A stretch of 64,000 nucleotides of DNA, taken from contig ML978161.1 in the NCBI GenBank assembly GCA_010015745.1, positions 248,001 through 312,000 of the forward strand, written 5' to 3'. Positions 22,065-33,155 of the stretch are shown piece by piece. This stretch comes from Setomelanomma holmii (Eukaryota; Ascomycota; Dothideomycetes; Pleosporales; Phaeosphaeriaceae). A program made the translations under genes and the position numbers. The notes below the pieces were generated by a model, which saw only the letters and a list, made by a program, of their open reading frames with translations, ran no database searches and was not told where the DNA came from. The number at the start of each line of letters is the position of its first letter. Positions within the stretch are counted from its first letter, which is position 1.

Positions 22065-22574
22065 GAGCAGTAAAGGACAAGGTGGATGCGCTTTTCTGTA
22101 CTATCATATTGGACTGGAGAACATCCGTCGGTCTTGCATTACTCGCATGGTTTGGGAGGCTACAAAGCCACTTTCCCAGCCTGCATAGACTTGCGAAAGC
22201 ATGTATAATATAGCCGTTATGCACATTTGACATTCATCGTACTGTCAAACCTGGTCGTTGCTTGATGGCGTGAGATCGCTCGTGTACATAATCCTCGAAA
22301 GCTGACTGGTCGAACTCTGGCGAGCAAGATCCTGTGCTCGACCATCGATATTAGCAAAGCATTCCCTGCTCTTGCGACAGTAGACTGGATAGTTCCAGCA
22401 TTTTAAATTGTTGGATTCTGCTAGTAGAACATTCAAGTGCAGCAATTTGGGCGTATTACGAGTGCAAAGGTGAATCGGTCCGCTTGTTGCCGCAGTCATT
22501 CCTTGGCGCGTCGTTGCATCCAAAAAGTATCACCTCATGACCGCGGCATCTTTGGAGCTCCCACCCATGCCGCC
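22065..22574. other. Intergenic region between RPN2 and COX10
   Basis: 510 bp, including a frame open to the COX10 coding sequence from a GTG at 22437. The better start is the ATG at 22575, so this stretch is read as promoter and leader. Confidence 0.5.
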
Positions 22575-24101
22575 ATGAGCCTTCGACCGGCGCTCCCACG
22601 ATCGAATGCCCTGCGAGATGCAAACACGGTCTGCCTGCGATGCTGGAAGAAGTTCATTCGAGCGCCACCGACGACGAGACACCCATTCTCTTCGATCTCG
22701 TCACATAAACAGGGTGCAATAGCCGTGGGGAAGAGCAGGACCTCGTTCCGCAAGGACTACTTTTGGGCGAACTCGGTGTTGAAGGAAACATTTGGGCAGT
22801 CAAGACGGGAACTGCAGAGTTCAATTGCGGCGATACGGGCAGAAGCCGGGCAGCAAGCGAAGGGAGATAATGCAACAGCAAAAGCGGCTGAAGAGGAGAT
22901 GCTCCCGCATCGGCGGAGGAAGAGGGTAAAAGAACTGTCAGCGGAAGACGCGCATTCCGCCTATCCAATTCCACTCGATGCATCCTCGAAATTAGCGAAC
23001 ATATCCTCGACCCTACCCCAAAGATCGCTCAAGCGCATCCTGACAACCTATCTCTCTCTGTCGAAGCCGCGCCTCTCCTTCCTTGTCGTTCTCACAGCGA
23101 CCGCCGCATACTCATTATACCCCGTCCCGCAACTCCTCGCGCCTGCGGCAACAGCTACACCCTCCCTCTCGACCCTCACACTCTTCTTCCTCACATCAGG
23201 CACGGCGCTATGCTCAGCATCCGCGAATGCCTTCAACATGCTCATGGAGCCTAAATTCGACGCTCAGATGAGCCGGACTCGCAACCGGCCGCTCGTTCGG
23301 AAGCTGATCAGCCCACGAGGCGCAATCATCTTTGCTGTCGCATGCGGGCTCGCAGGCACAGGCGCTCTTTACTACGGGGTCAACCCTACAACCGCCTTCC
23401 TTGGGGCAGCCAATATTGTGCTCTACGCAGGCGTCTACACACCAATGAAGCGCATGTCGGTCCTGAATACATGGGTGGGCGCCATTGTCGGAGGCATTCC
23501 TCCACTGATGGGCTGGACGGCGGCAGCCAGTCAATACGCACATGATGGGACCTGGGAAGAGTTGTTGTTTGGTGAAGGATCTACGGGAGGGTGGTTATGC
23601 GCCGGACTCTTGTTCGCGTGGCAATTTCCACACTTCAATTCATTGAGTTGGGCCATTCGCGACGAGTACAAAAACGCCGGTTATCGCATGCTGTGCTGGG
23701 TGAATCCGGCACAGAACGGGCGTGTGGCGTTACGCTATGCTATCCTGATGTTCCCAGTCTGCATTGGCCTCTCTTACTGTGACGTGACGGATTGGAGTTT
23801 TGTCGTTACAAGCAGTGCGATCAACGGCTGGATGGCTCTCAAGGCATGGCAGTTCTACAAGGCGGAGGGACACAAAGGTACGGCACGTGGCTTGTTCTGG
23901 GCTAGTGTTTGGCATCTCCCGATCGTCATGGTGCTAGCTATGGCGCAGAAGAAGGGGCTTGGAGAGCGATTGTACAGAAGCATTTTTGGCTATGCAGATA
24001 TTGACGAGGGAGATCTGTACTATGAAGTCGGCGACTTTGGAGAGGAGGAGGAACACCGAGTAGCAGTCGAGGTGGCCGCGGAGGGTATGGAGAAGCCATG
24101 A
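22575..24101 (+). CDS. COX10: Protoheme IX farnesyltransferase (heme o synthase), mitochondrial
   Basis: Single exon, 508 aa. The ATG at 22575 (gccgccATGAG) starts MSLRPALPRSNALRD, a basic Ser/Arg-rich mitochondrial presequence. A charged linker leads to the UbiA-type prenyltransferase core from about residue 155 (LTTYLSLSKPRLSFLVVLTATAAY). The first catalytic motif is NMLMEPKFDAQMSRTRNRPL, with the N and two D spaced as in the family; the second is RDEYKNAGYRM. Seven to nine hydrophobic helices follow the family layout. The enzyme adds a farnesyl group to protoheme to make heme O, the precursor of the heme A of cytochrome c oxidase, in the inner mitochondrial membrane. Confidence 0.95.
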   Translation: MSLRPALPRSNALRDANTVCLRCWKKFIRAPPTTRHPFSSISSHKQGAIAVGKSRTSFRKDYFWANSVLKETFGQSRRELQSSIAAIRAEAGQQAKGDNATAKAAEEEMLPHRRRKRVKELSAEDAHSAYPIPLDASSKLANISSTLPQRSLKRILTTYLSLSKPRLSFLVVLTATAAYSLYPVPQLLAPAATATPSLSTLTLFFLTSGTALCSASANAFNMLMEPKFDAQMSRTRNRPLVRKLISPRGAIIFAVACGLAGTGALYYGVNPTTAFLGAANIVLYAGVYTPMKRMSVLNTWVGAIVGGIPPLMGWTAAASQYAHDGTWEELLFGEGSTGGWLCAGLLFAWQFPHFNSLSWAIRDEYKNAGYRMLCWVNPAQNGRVALRYAILMFPVCIGLSYCDVTDWSFVVTSSAINGWMALKAWQFYKAEGHKGTARGLFWASVWHLPIVMVLAMAQKKGLGERLYRSIFGYADIDEGDLYYEVGDFGEEEEHRVAVEVAAEGMEKP

Positions 24102-24948
24102 AAGGCCATCTGCCAGATCACACATCCGCTACGATCAACTACAACAGCATAGTGCGTCCGCTCGTGCAGATGGAAATATGGCTGCATCGTGGGTTCGGTA
24201 ATGCGATTCCTGCATCGCGTTGACGAGACTGATCGTCCGATCAATAGGTACCTGTTCCAACACCAATACTGTACTATATGTTATCAACAAACATCTAGGC
24301 GCCCGCGCGCGGGTGTAACGCAAACAAGCTTTTCAGTTCAATCGTCTTCACATCTCTTTACCGGGTCGACTTGCTGTACGTTTACGTCACACATGCTCCT
24401 TCCATATCTCGACCTAATATACCACGAGAAAGCGAACGCGACATCAAGTCTCCACGGCCTCACACCTCAGGCTCCGTCCTCTTCTCCGTGCCTAGAAAGA
24501 TTGAGTTTCTGGTCGAGCAATCTATCCAAGATCGCGAAAGCGCCCAAAGCAATCTATGCCACGGGTCATGCGTTTCGAGTACTGGCAGGCCTGGCGGGCC
24601 AATCACGTTCCGTAACTGCCACCAATCTCATCTATGATCTTGATTGTTTCTCTTGTATTAATGTTTCTAGCTCCCGCGTTCCGACATGAGCCCTCGGCAA
24701 TGATCCTAGACTACTAGCTTTTACCCGCCAAGTGTCTGCCTGGCTACTGCACTTGGTCTCGACGCGTGGAATGAAGGGCCACACATGGTCGGACTGGGGT
24801 GCATATTACAGGTATATGGAGATTCCGGAGCGTGTGACTACGAGGAGGGAGAGGATGTATATATGGTAGGATGTAGTCGCGCGTGTGTTTAGAAAGATAG
24901 TCAGGCAACGACGTTCACCACGACATCCTCCAAGTCGTTCCGGTCAAG
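24102..24948. other. Intergenic region upstream of the LPMO gene
   Basis: 847 bp with no supported gene. ORFs at 24189-24689 and nearby overlap and lack motifs. A TATA box lies at 24857-24864. Confidence 0.5.
24857..24864 (+). promoter_or_regulatory. TATA box of the AA9 LPMO gene
   Basis: GTATATAT about 85-90 bp upstream of the ATG at 24949, a usual distance for a regulated fungal gene. Confidence 0.45.
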
Positions 24949-25706
24949 ATGAAGTTCCTCTTCCTCTCCCTCCTCGCTATTGCCAGCACGGCCAGCGCAC
25001 ATTATACTTTCCCCGAACTCATTGTCGGCAGCACGAAGACTGGGACATGGACCTATGTCCGCAAGGTATGATCCCCATCACAAAAGTCCACCACCAACCA
25101 TCAATTAACTTACTAACTTCCCATCCCCAGACCGCAAACTACCAATCTAATGGTCCAGTTACAGACGTAACCTCCAGCGCCATCCGTTGCTACGAGCTCT
25201 CCCCCGGCACGCCCTCGCAAACCTACACCGTCAACGCCGGCGACACCGTCGGCTTCACAGCCGTAACATCCATCAGCCACCCCGGTCCCTTACAATTCTA
25301 CATGGCCCAAGTCCCCTCCGGCCAAACCGCATCAACCTTCGACGGCGCCGGTGCCGTCTGGTTCAAAGTGTACTCCCAGGGCGCGACGTTCTCGGGCGGG
25401 CAGATGACGTGGGCATCGAACGGCAAAACCGCCGTATCGTTCGCGCTTCCCAAGTCCCTACCCAGCGGTGAATATCTCCTGCGCGTAGAGCACATTGGCC
25501 TACATTCCGCGAGCTCGGCGGGAGGAGCGCAATTTTATATCAGCTGTGCGCAGATCAAGGTGCAGAATGGTGGGAGTGGGACCCCGGGACCGCTTGTGAG
25601 CTTTCCGGGGGCGTATAAGGCGAGTGATCCGGGGATTCAGTTGAATATTTATTATCCCGTGCCGACGAGTTATACGCCGCCTGGGCCGGCTGTGTGGAGT
25701 GGTTAG
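24949..25706 (+). CDS. AA9 family lytic polysaccharide monooxygenase, secreted
   Basis: Two exons, 24949-25065 and 25131-25706; the 65-nt intron ends in tactaac..ccccag. Product 230 aa. Signal peptide MKFLFLSLLAIASTASA is followed directly by His as the mature N-terminal residue (HYTFPELIVG), the first ligand of the copper histidine brace. The second histidine lies in ISHPGPLQFYMAQV, and the axial tyrosine in GGAQFYISCAQ. Cysteines in AIRCYEL and YISCAQ are placed for the conserved disulfide. There is no carbohydrate-binding module, only a short Gly/Pro-rich tail. AA9 enzymes cleave cellulose or related glucans oxidatively outside the cell. Substrate and regioselectivity cannot be read from sequence alone. 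Confidence 0.93.
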
Positions 25707-26582
25707 AAGAGAAGGAGAGGAGGTTCGGTTGGAGAGGGGATATGTTGGAAAGATGAATGAGATTAAAGTAGTCGAAGCAACGCATGCAATGAAAACAATG
25801 ACAGAAACGAGTTCACGAAGTTCATGGGTGTTGGAGATGATGTTGAAACTGGCTTTTCTTTGGTGATGATTGTTGTCTCCGTGATCGTGTATATTTCATC
25901 ATATACGAGCCAGTTTCTTTTGGTTCGCGACTTCGAATATGCTCGCAGCTTATCGTTCCAGGGATTGCTGTACTGAAGCCACGAGCGAGCTTTACAGAAG
26001 AAGTCGTCGCGTAGAATCGCGATAGCCTCCACCTCAAGGTGGATTCCACGCCCGAATTGCTCCTCAACCCAAATACCAGAACGTCCGATCTGTGTCTCGT
26101 CTGCCTTGTGTCCACGAACTCGCAATTTTCGATGCTTACATTGCAAAAAACGCCACTCCGTCTATGCAGACCCCGCTCGTCTGCAGACAATTGCTACGCA
26201 CAGCAGCATGTTCATTCGAGCTGGAGGTTGTCGAGACGACTCTGGCCTCCAGTGAACCACCATGTGCGAATCATGAGCCCATGGCTTAAAGCTGCATGCA
26301 TCATTTTGACGGCGACAGCGCCTCATTTTGTAACAACATTGGGCTGTGTAAGCAGCAAAGCTGTCATGTTCGTATCGACCCAAAGTTCACGATGTGTGAA
26401 TATACATTGCTTGGACTGAGTTCCTACTCTAAGCATATCAACCACCATATCTTTCCCGAGCTTACAACTTTCCATCAATCCCGTCACATCTACCTCATCC
26501 TCGCGATCTCGCATGCAGGATTGATCGCCAACTCTCGATACACTTCAACCACGATTCGTCAGAACTATCGCAACAACAAGCC
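25707..26582. other. Intergenic region between the LPMO gene and the F-box pseudogene
   Basis: 876 bp, AT-richer than its neighbours toward the right. Only short overlapping ORFs without motifs. Confidence 0.45.
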
Positions 26583-27836
26583 ATGTCTCTGAAAGCTCTT
26601 CCAACGGAGCTTGATGAGAAGATCGCGAGTTTCAGCGAGAATCAACAGGACCTGAGCGCTTTGTCGAAAGTGTCCAAGTACTGGAACGCCATTGCCGAGC
26701 CACTGCTATACCAAGCAATTGAAATAGACACTGAGAATCGTTATGCGACTCTACAGCTTCTACTGACACTGTTGGAGCATCCTGAGCTTGCTCTGCGAAT
26801 CGAATCGCTCAAATTTACGAAACGTGCTATACGTAAAAAGTTCATTGAATATCAAACAGCGCAATTCTTGTCGCCAGCCGGCACACCGTCTGATCTTCTC
26901 AAACGAATCCTACCTTAGGAGTCGGAAAGCTATGTCGCTTTTGATCTGGCAGAGTTGCTCTATGACCCCTTCTCCGGTGCAGACTCTGAAGACGGATCTG
27001 TTGCTGCTTTTATCATATGTATGGCCAAAAGTCTGGACATCATAGAGATCTGCAACTCGAACGATGCGCTTTCTGAGCTTCTTGAGTTTTCATAGAAGCT
27101 CACAGGTGTGCAACCGCTCTCGAAGCTCAAGCACTATAGCTTTTGTGCATGCGGCAACAATGCAAATGATTGCCCTAAGCTCATCCTCCAACCAACCACA
27201 ACTCAGCTCACGTTGAAGCATGTCACATCCAATGTTACCCTTATGCCCATGCTGACGCTTCCTACGGACATGCCAGCGAATCCGCTCCTCAACACATTCA
27301 AGCTGATCGCGGTCTCACTGGATGCTGGCGTCCTTGAGCGTCTGGTAGAGTCACCATATCTGGCCAACCTGCAAATCCTTCGGGTGAAAGAATGCTCACA
27401 GATTGAACAACCTAATGACATCCTTGCGGACTGGAACATGGATGAACTGATACGAGCATTGGACACGTTCATTCCACAACTGGAGCCATACGAGCCAGAT
27501 GACGTGTACTCTCTGAACCTCTACTCGGATGTCATTACATCTCTTCGCTGCGCGGCCGGCGAATTCACAGAGGTTGGAACGCGACTTCAGGTACACCGCT
27601 GTCCAGGGTATTGGGACAAGCGCCGTGGGCTCTTAGTGGAACCTTGCTTCACCTGGCAATACCTTTTCCCTCCCCTGCGTCGTCCAATCCTGGAAGAATA
27701 TGAGTGGGTTCTCAGCCTCTGGGCAGATTACTCAAAACGATACCGAGATGAGCGGCATGAAACGTCTACGGGTGTCCTCGATGCAATTCGAGAGTATTGT
27801 GTCGCGCAGCGGGCTTGCTTCGAACGTAGTAATTAG
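26583..27836 (+). pseudogene. F-box-like gene interrupted by two in-frame TAG codons
   Basis: The frame from the ATG at 26583 stays coding-like for 417 codons but carries TAG at 26916-26918 and at 27093-27095. The first 45 residues are an F-box (LPTELDEKIASFS.., LSALSKVSKYWNAIAEPLL). The rest resembles the leucine-containing C-terminal part of fungal F-box proteins with no clear repeats. The frame is unbroken apart from the two stops, with no frameshift. Both sit where CAG (Gln) would be a natural codon, so each is explained by one C-to-T change at CpA, the preferred context of repeat-induced point mutation. As it stands only a 111-aa product containing the F-box could be made. No plausible intron removes either stop. 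F-box proteins act as substrate adaptors of SCF ubiquitin ligases. Confidence 0.7.
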
Positions 27837-28737
27837 TAGATATCACTTCCACGTATTTTAGCCAATAACAAGTTCATCAAACCACTGAGAAGTGAGAGTT
27901 GAAGATGTTTAGTGATATACTAAAGTCCCAGTTCTGATTTGTGCCGCCGAGCCCGCCCCTCTCCGTTCTGAAGGAGCACTAAGACGGATTCTTCAAGGCT
28001 TTGAGAACTGTCGTACCCATTTGACGGGCGTTTCTGGTACCGAAGTCGTTGTCACGCGGATACGCTCGGCACTTATGGCTCGATATCTCCAACCTCTCTG
28101 ACATTGTGCAGGTATATACGCCCGTTACGGGACTGCATGGATGCGCGGTGGACAGGAATCATTCGTTTGCATCTCTGCCCGCTCGCTGGGAAAGAATTCT
28201 CGGAGGTTCTGATGCCGTCATTGAGTGTCTTGAGTGACCTGGTGGTGCAGAATGCACACAATGGTCTTCGATCGGTCGTTCTCATGGCCTGGGCGGCGCA
28301 GTGCGGTATTCGACGAGAATTCTTGGCGCTGATTCGTCTTGATAGCGTCGAACCTCGCGGTATGTGATGCCTCCTGAGTAGCCCTACGTCCTGCTTCAGA
28401 TTGCCGTCTTATCATGATACGGCTCAGTTCCTCAGTATCTCGCTTGATTGACGGGAATGAAACGTCCGCAGTCGCGCGGAAGACGATAGGTCGGAGCGCT
28501 AACGTCGACGGGCCCCGCGGGTGTCTACGCAAGGTTGTGATACAACTATACAGGATCCAAGGTATCTCCCATTCCTATATATCGCGCGAGCAAAATCACA
28601 TCCGTGAGCTCCTTGTGGCACTGTCGTAGTCCTGTGGAGCCTCTGATTACGAAAGAGCCTATTCGATTCGTAGTCATCTGCTAAGGTTTTCTGCAGAAAT
28701 TGTCGTCCCACGGCGGCTCTTCGGACCCGTTGTTCAC
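27837..28737. other. Gene-free stretch within the relic island
   Basis: About 900 bp with short overlapping ORFs (28049-28629) and no recognisable family. It may contain more decayed coding sequence, but I cannot identify any. Confidence 0.35.
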
Positions 28738-29110
28738 GTGGCTCAAACGAGCCTGTCAGAAATCAACGTCCGTCTGATGAGAGGATGGCTCCAAGAATGT
28801 CTGGCGGCCATCAATGAACACGTTGATTGCAAATTTACCAGCCAAGCTGACCCACTTCTGCCCGCCCAAGCTCTTGACGTCAGATTGGAGTCCGACAAAG
28901 TGAAGCTGCACATCTCTGCGGAAGGTGAGACTGGCCAATACATTGCACTCATTCATTGCTGGGAGGCATAGCTTCCACGACGACCGAGAGAACAAACATG
29001 TCTTGCTATACGAACAGCATTCCTTTACCTCTTCCTCGGTCCTTTATTGACGCCATACGAATGTCCAGGCACTTCGCATTCGATTCTTGTGTCAAGTCGA
29101 AGTGGGCCAA
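28738..29110 (+). pseudogene. Relic of a HET-domain gene
   Basis: 28738-28971 encodes a block typical of the region just before and into the HET domain: WLQECLAAINEHVDCK, LLPAQALDVRLES, and GQYIALIHCW, which corresponds to the YxALSHCWG signature. The frame then stops. The match resumes one base shifted from about 28957 with ASTTTERTNMSCYTNSIPLP and LPRSFIDAIRMSRHF, the next HET blocks, and is lost again before the expected WIDSLCI. No ATG with a proper N-terminus is evident upstream. HET proteins mediate vegetative incompatibility; this copy is frameshifted and truncated. Confidence 0.6.
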
Positions 29111-29948
29111 AATCGTCTTGTGCCCTTGCTGGGAGGTAAGTTCGGTCGATAAACCCGTCCCACTGGGGTTCAAGGATGGCAGTTACGGCGTCCTAAAGTA
29201 GCAGACATGTAGGGCAAGCAGCGCAGGCACCTCGTAAGTGCTCGACGGGGATCCTATGAGGCGTCGCATTCAGTCCCTGGCAGATGGCGCAGTCCAGCAT
29301 CTTTCGACATCAAGCCCTTGATGGTGAGCAGGTTGGAGGGACGCTATGTGATTGGAAACAAGATCAGGATCGATTGACGAGGCTGAGACTGCTCGCAGGC
29401 TGCAACATATGCGCATCGATACAGGCGCGGGCTCATCATTGGGCGTTGCGTGCATGGCAGTCCCTCTTCAAATATCATGCACGACACCTGGTGTCCGAGT
29501 ATGTCGAAGACGTTGCGCGTATTTCAGATAGGTCTAAGATGGTCGGAGTGAACATATGAAGTATCACTTCATCATGGTAGTTTCCAAAGTCTGGAGGAGT
29601 TCCTGTTCTTGGGTTGATGCCGTGCATGGTCCAAGCTCCACGCTAAGGTCTTGCATCGTCACCATCCGAACAGCAATGCAACGACAACTGGCATACCCAC
29701 GCGACCCACTCGTAGACGACATTCGAGAATACCATGATTTGTTCCCGTCTGCCTGACACATAAGCTTGTATACTTGTCGCACCAATGTGATGATAGATGT
29801 GATGAACAGACCCCTGCCCAACCACCTCGCCAACCTCCTCATGCACCAGCCATCTCATGTAGAAAACCTAACCTGCAGCCAGCTAACGGCAACCTTACAA
29901 TATGCTATCATTCTGCACGACTCCACTTCCTAGCGTTCCAAAGAAGAT
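29111..29948. other. Gene-free stretch upstream of the DUF3433 gene
   Basis: 838 bp. The coding frame of the next gene is open back to 29774, but only from a TTG; the true start is assigned downstream by splicing. No HET sequence could be recognised beyond 29110. Confidence 0.4.
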
Positions 29949-32752
29949 ATGAGTGTGGAGCCAGAATACCAACTGAAGCATACCAACGGTTCGTCTGCTC
30001 AGCAACTCGAGTGTTGGAGGTACTAATGAACATCACAGTATCTCGCCCTCGACTATCTCATCAGGGCTCCCAGCAAAGCGTCGCCGCTTCCATCGCCGCG
30101 TCCGAAGGCTACTACAGTCTCGCCGACAACTCTTCCAGCGAGAGCGACGACAAGTCTTCGAAGCCTCTCTTCCAAACCCCGCCTTCACATCACCGAACAC
30201 CAGCGCAGAGCCATGAGCATTTGCTGCAAGACAATAGCGCATCAATAACATCCCTACGAGGCGTGGGCATTCCCAGGCAGCAGCCTCAGCAAGCGCACCT
30301 CCACCAGCCGCCACAGTCGCCTACCGTCTCGACCATCGCAGAGGAGAGACCTGGCACACAAGAAACGCGCAACTCTCAGCTGCGCGCTGAGATGGACGCA
30401 GAGTCGAATGCCACGACTCCAGGCCAGGACACAACACCATATATCCGATTTGCCATCGACCAGCTTACTCGAGATGAGGAGGTCAGAGGGTCACGGGTCT
30501 ACCCACAGGTCGAGCGACCTATTGAAGAGGAGGAAGACTACCCAGTCGAGAGGATCGTGTCGGACGATGGTTTGGGATACATGGCTCGAGAGCAGGCAAC
30601 ACAGCAGAGGATGTCGCAATACCAGCCACCGAAGCCGGAACCACAACCATCGACACGCACAACTACAGGTAAGCGGAAGCCTGTACCCGTGCCCATGCCA
30701 ATGGGGGTACCTGAAGCACCACGGTCTCAATACCCTGCACAAAGCTCGTACCCACAACAGCCTCCATCGCCCCGCGCACCAAGAGACGTGTTCGTGGCAA
30801 GCACACAACCTCACGCACCGCTGCACTTCCTGCCTGGTGTCCTACGACCGGTCTGGCTAGGCCTCTTCATCTTTCTCTGCGTGCTCATGCTCGCAGGCTT
30901 GATCTTCTCAGCAGTGTACTCAAATCGAAGCGGTGGCATTGGGCTATGTGACTACGGCACGTTCGGAGACGGTCGCTACTTCGTCTTCGAATATCTCCCA
31001 ACCCTCCTCGGAATGGTCATCTTTCTTTGGCTCATCCAGATCCAGACCGCTCTGCAACGCATCATGCCGTTCGTCTCAATGGCCTCCAACTCCTTCCACC
31101 GACGCTCTGAGGCCGTCTTCCTTCGATTATACCCTACGCAATTTTTGCTTCCCAATACCCAGCACTTCCGAGCCGGCCATCGTCGTATCGGGGTCTGTTA
31201 CCTCGTGTTTTGGCTGTTTACATGGACGATACCCCTTCTTGCGTCTGCTTTCAACGTACGATACGGTTTAGACCGCAGCATCTGGAGATGGGTCGCCGTA
31301 CAGGGCGTCATCTGGACAGTCGTTGCGCTGTACATTTCACTCATCATTGCGTTGGTGGTACTAATGCTTTTCCTCATACGTAATGAGACTGGATTGAAGT
31401 GGGATCCGCGGTCACTTGCCGACGTTATTGCCCTGCTCGAGCGCTCCAACATCATGGCGGACTACAACGGCTCTGAAACATTCGAGAACGGCGACTGGCA
31501 CTTGGTGGCGAACCGTGCCGATCGCATTGGATACTGGACGACAACGAAGCGACCCAACGATGTCTTCTATGGCATAGGCGAAGAGGGTGGAGAGATTAGG
31601 AGGTTTTCAGTCGAGCAAGGTCGCATCCGCGAGAAGGGACCTGAGCGCGAGTATCCGGACACGACGCGTGGTGATCAGAACGAATTCTCGATCCGCATGG
31701 ACATTCGCAGCCCTGGCGTGCGACTACGGTACCTCCCTTGGTACCTCAAGGATGGACCAGTCATCGCCTGGATCGTCATCGCCGTCATTCTGTTCGTCGC
31801 CTTCCTGGTGGTCAGTTTCGTCAACTCCGCTGTGCGCTTCGGCTTCCTTCCCCAGGTCTTCGCGCGCACAAACGTAGGCGGCTTCTCAGCTTCCAACTTC
31901 CTGTACTCCTTCGTCCCTGCGCTCATCGGACAATTCTTGTTCCTCGCGATCCTGTCCCTCGACTACTCCCTCCGCGTTCTCCAACCCTACATTTCGCTCT
32001 CCTCTAAGGGCGGCGCTACCGCCGAGACCTCCCTCCTCGTCGACTACGCATGCCGTCTCCCACTCTCCGTCACGCTTTCCGCGATGGAAAACAAGCACTT
32101 CCAAACCGCCGTCCTCTCCCTCGTCAGCCTAATCTCCATCTCCCTCCCCATCCTCGCCGGCGGCTGTTTCTGGACCCAATACTACGACACCGAGTCTGTC
32201 GTACGCGTCTCCGCCGACCTCCCCGGCTACTACGCCCTCTGCTTCTTCCTCGCACTTTACACCCTCAGCCTGCTCGCCTTGATCCCGGGCCGCCGCCGCG
32301 CCGCCCTCCCGCACCGCAGCAACTCGCTTGCCGAGATCATCTCTTGGGTCTACCAATCCCCTCTCCTAACCGACCGCGCCTTCGCCCGCCCACAAACCAA
32401 ACCAGATCTCGTCGCTCGCCTCATGGGCACAACGTACATGGAGCGCACATGGTCTCGCAGCCTCGTCAACCTCGTGCGCCCCAGCCGCGACAATCTGCGC
32501 GCCGATTCGCCCACCGATCCCGCGCTCGGCGAGAAGAAGCGTGCGCGGAAAGAGCGACGCGAACTGAGCGGCGAGAGCGCTGATCCGTGGATGATTCGGT
32601 ACGGCTTTGGCATCCACGTGGGTCGCGATGGACTCGAGCATTTGGGCATTGATCGTGTGCGGAGGGGGAATCGGAGTGGGCCTGGACGAGAGCTGGTGAT
32701 TTGGGAGGAGCAGAGGAAGAATAAGCGAAAGAGTTGGAATGAGGCTGTTTGA
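29949..32752 (+). CDS. DUF3433 multi-span membrane protein
   Basis: Two exons: 29949-29988 (40 nt) and 30039-32752. The 50-nt intron has donor gttcgt, branch tactaat and acceptor cacag. Product 917 aa, beginning MSVEPEYQLKHTN, then VSRPRLSHQGSQQSVAASIA. Residues 1-275 are disordered and Pro/Ser/Gln-rich. Eight hydrophobic segments follow at about 282-303, 333-355, 397-418, 430-460, 587-608, 634-658, 704-725 and 744-765, in two groups of four, which fits the two DUF3433 modules of this fungal family. Between the groups is a soluble loop with GYWTTTKRPNDVFYGIG. The tail is basic. No biochemical function is known to me. The upstream ORF extension from 29774 is rejected because the splice signals are good and the spliced start is conserved-looking. 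Confidence 0.8.
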
Positions 32753-33155
32753 GCACCGACATTACAAAAGGAAGGCGGACTGACAGACGACGTACCGTTT
32801 GTGTTTGCTGCATTTTCAGCGTTTTGAGCATATGCGTTCACGGCATTTTACGGATTATGGTTATGGGCACGGCATGGGATATGGCGTTTAGATGTTTTTC
32901 GACGCACACCGCTACGTATATTGTATGAGTAAGTAATGGGTATATAGACGACGAGACGGACTGATATGGCATGGGCACGCGATATGTGCATAATATATAG
33001 TCATGCTGGACGTGCGATGTAATTACGACTGAAGACGGATGACAAGAACATCGAATATACATATATCACCAACATGCACATACTCTCATTTACAAAGTTG
33101 TCGCACAGGTGAAGTTTGATTTGATGGTAATTAAGCCTCTTAGTACCACCTAGAA
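32753..33155. other. Convergent intergenic region
   Basis: 403 bp, AT-rich with TATATA-type stretches (32910-33065). It should hold both 3' UTRs. Confidence 0.5.

Noticed and set aside
22437..22574. 46-codon N-terminal extension of COX10
   Set aside because: It opens at GTG; the ATG at 22575 has a strong context and is followed directly by a mitochondrial presequence.
29774..30038. Upstream extension of the DUF3433 gene
   Set aside because: It opens at TTG, and good donor, branch and acceptor sites place a short first exon at 29949-29988 in the right phase.
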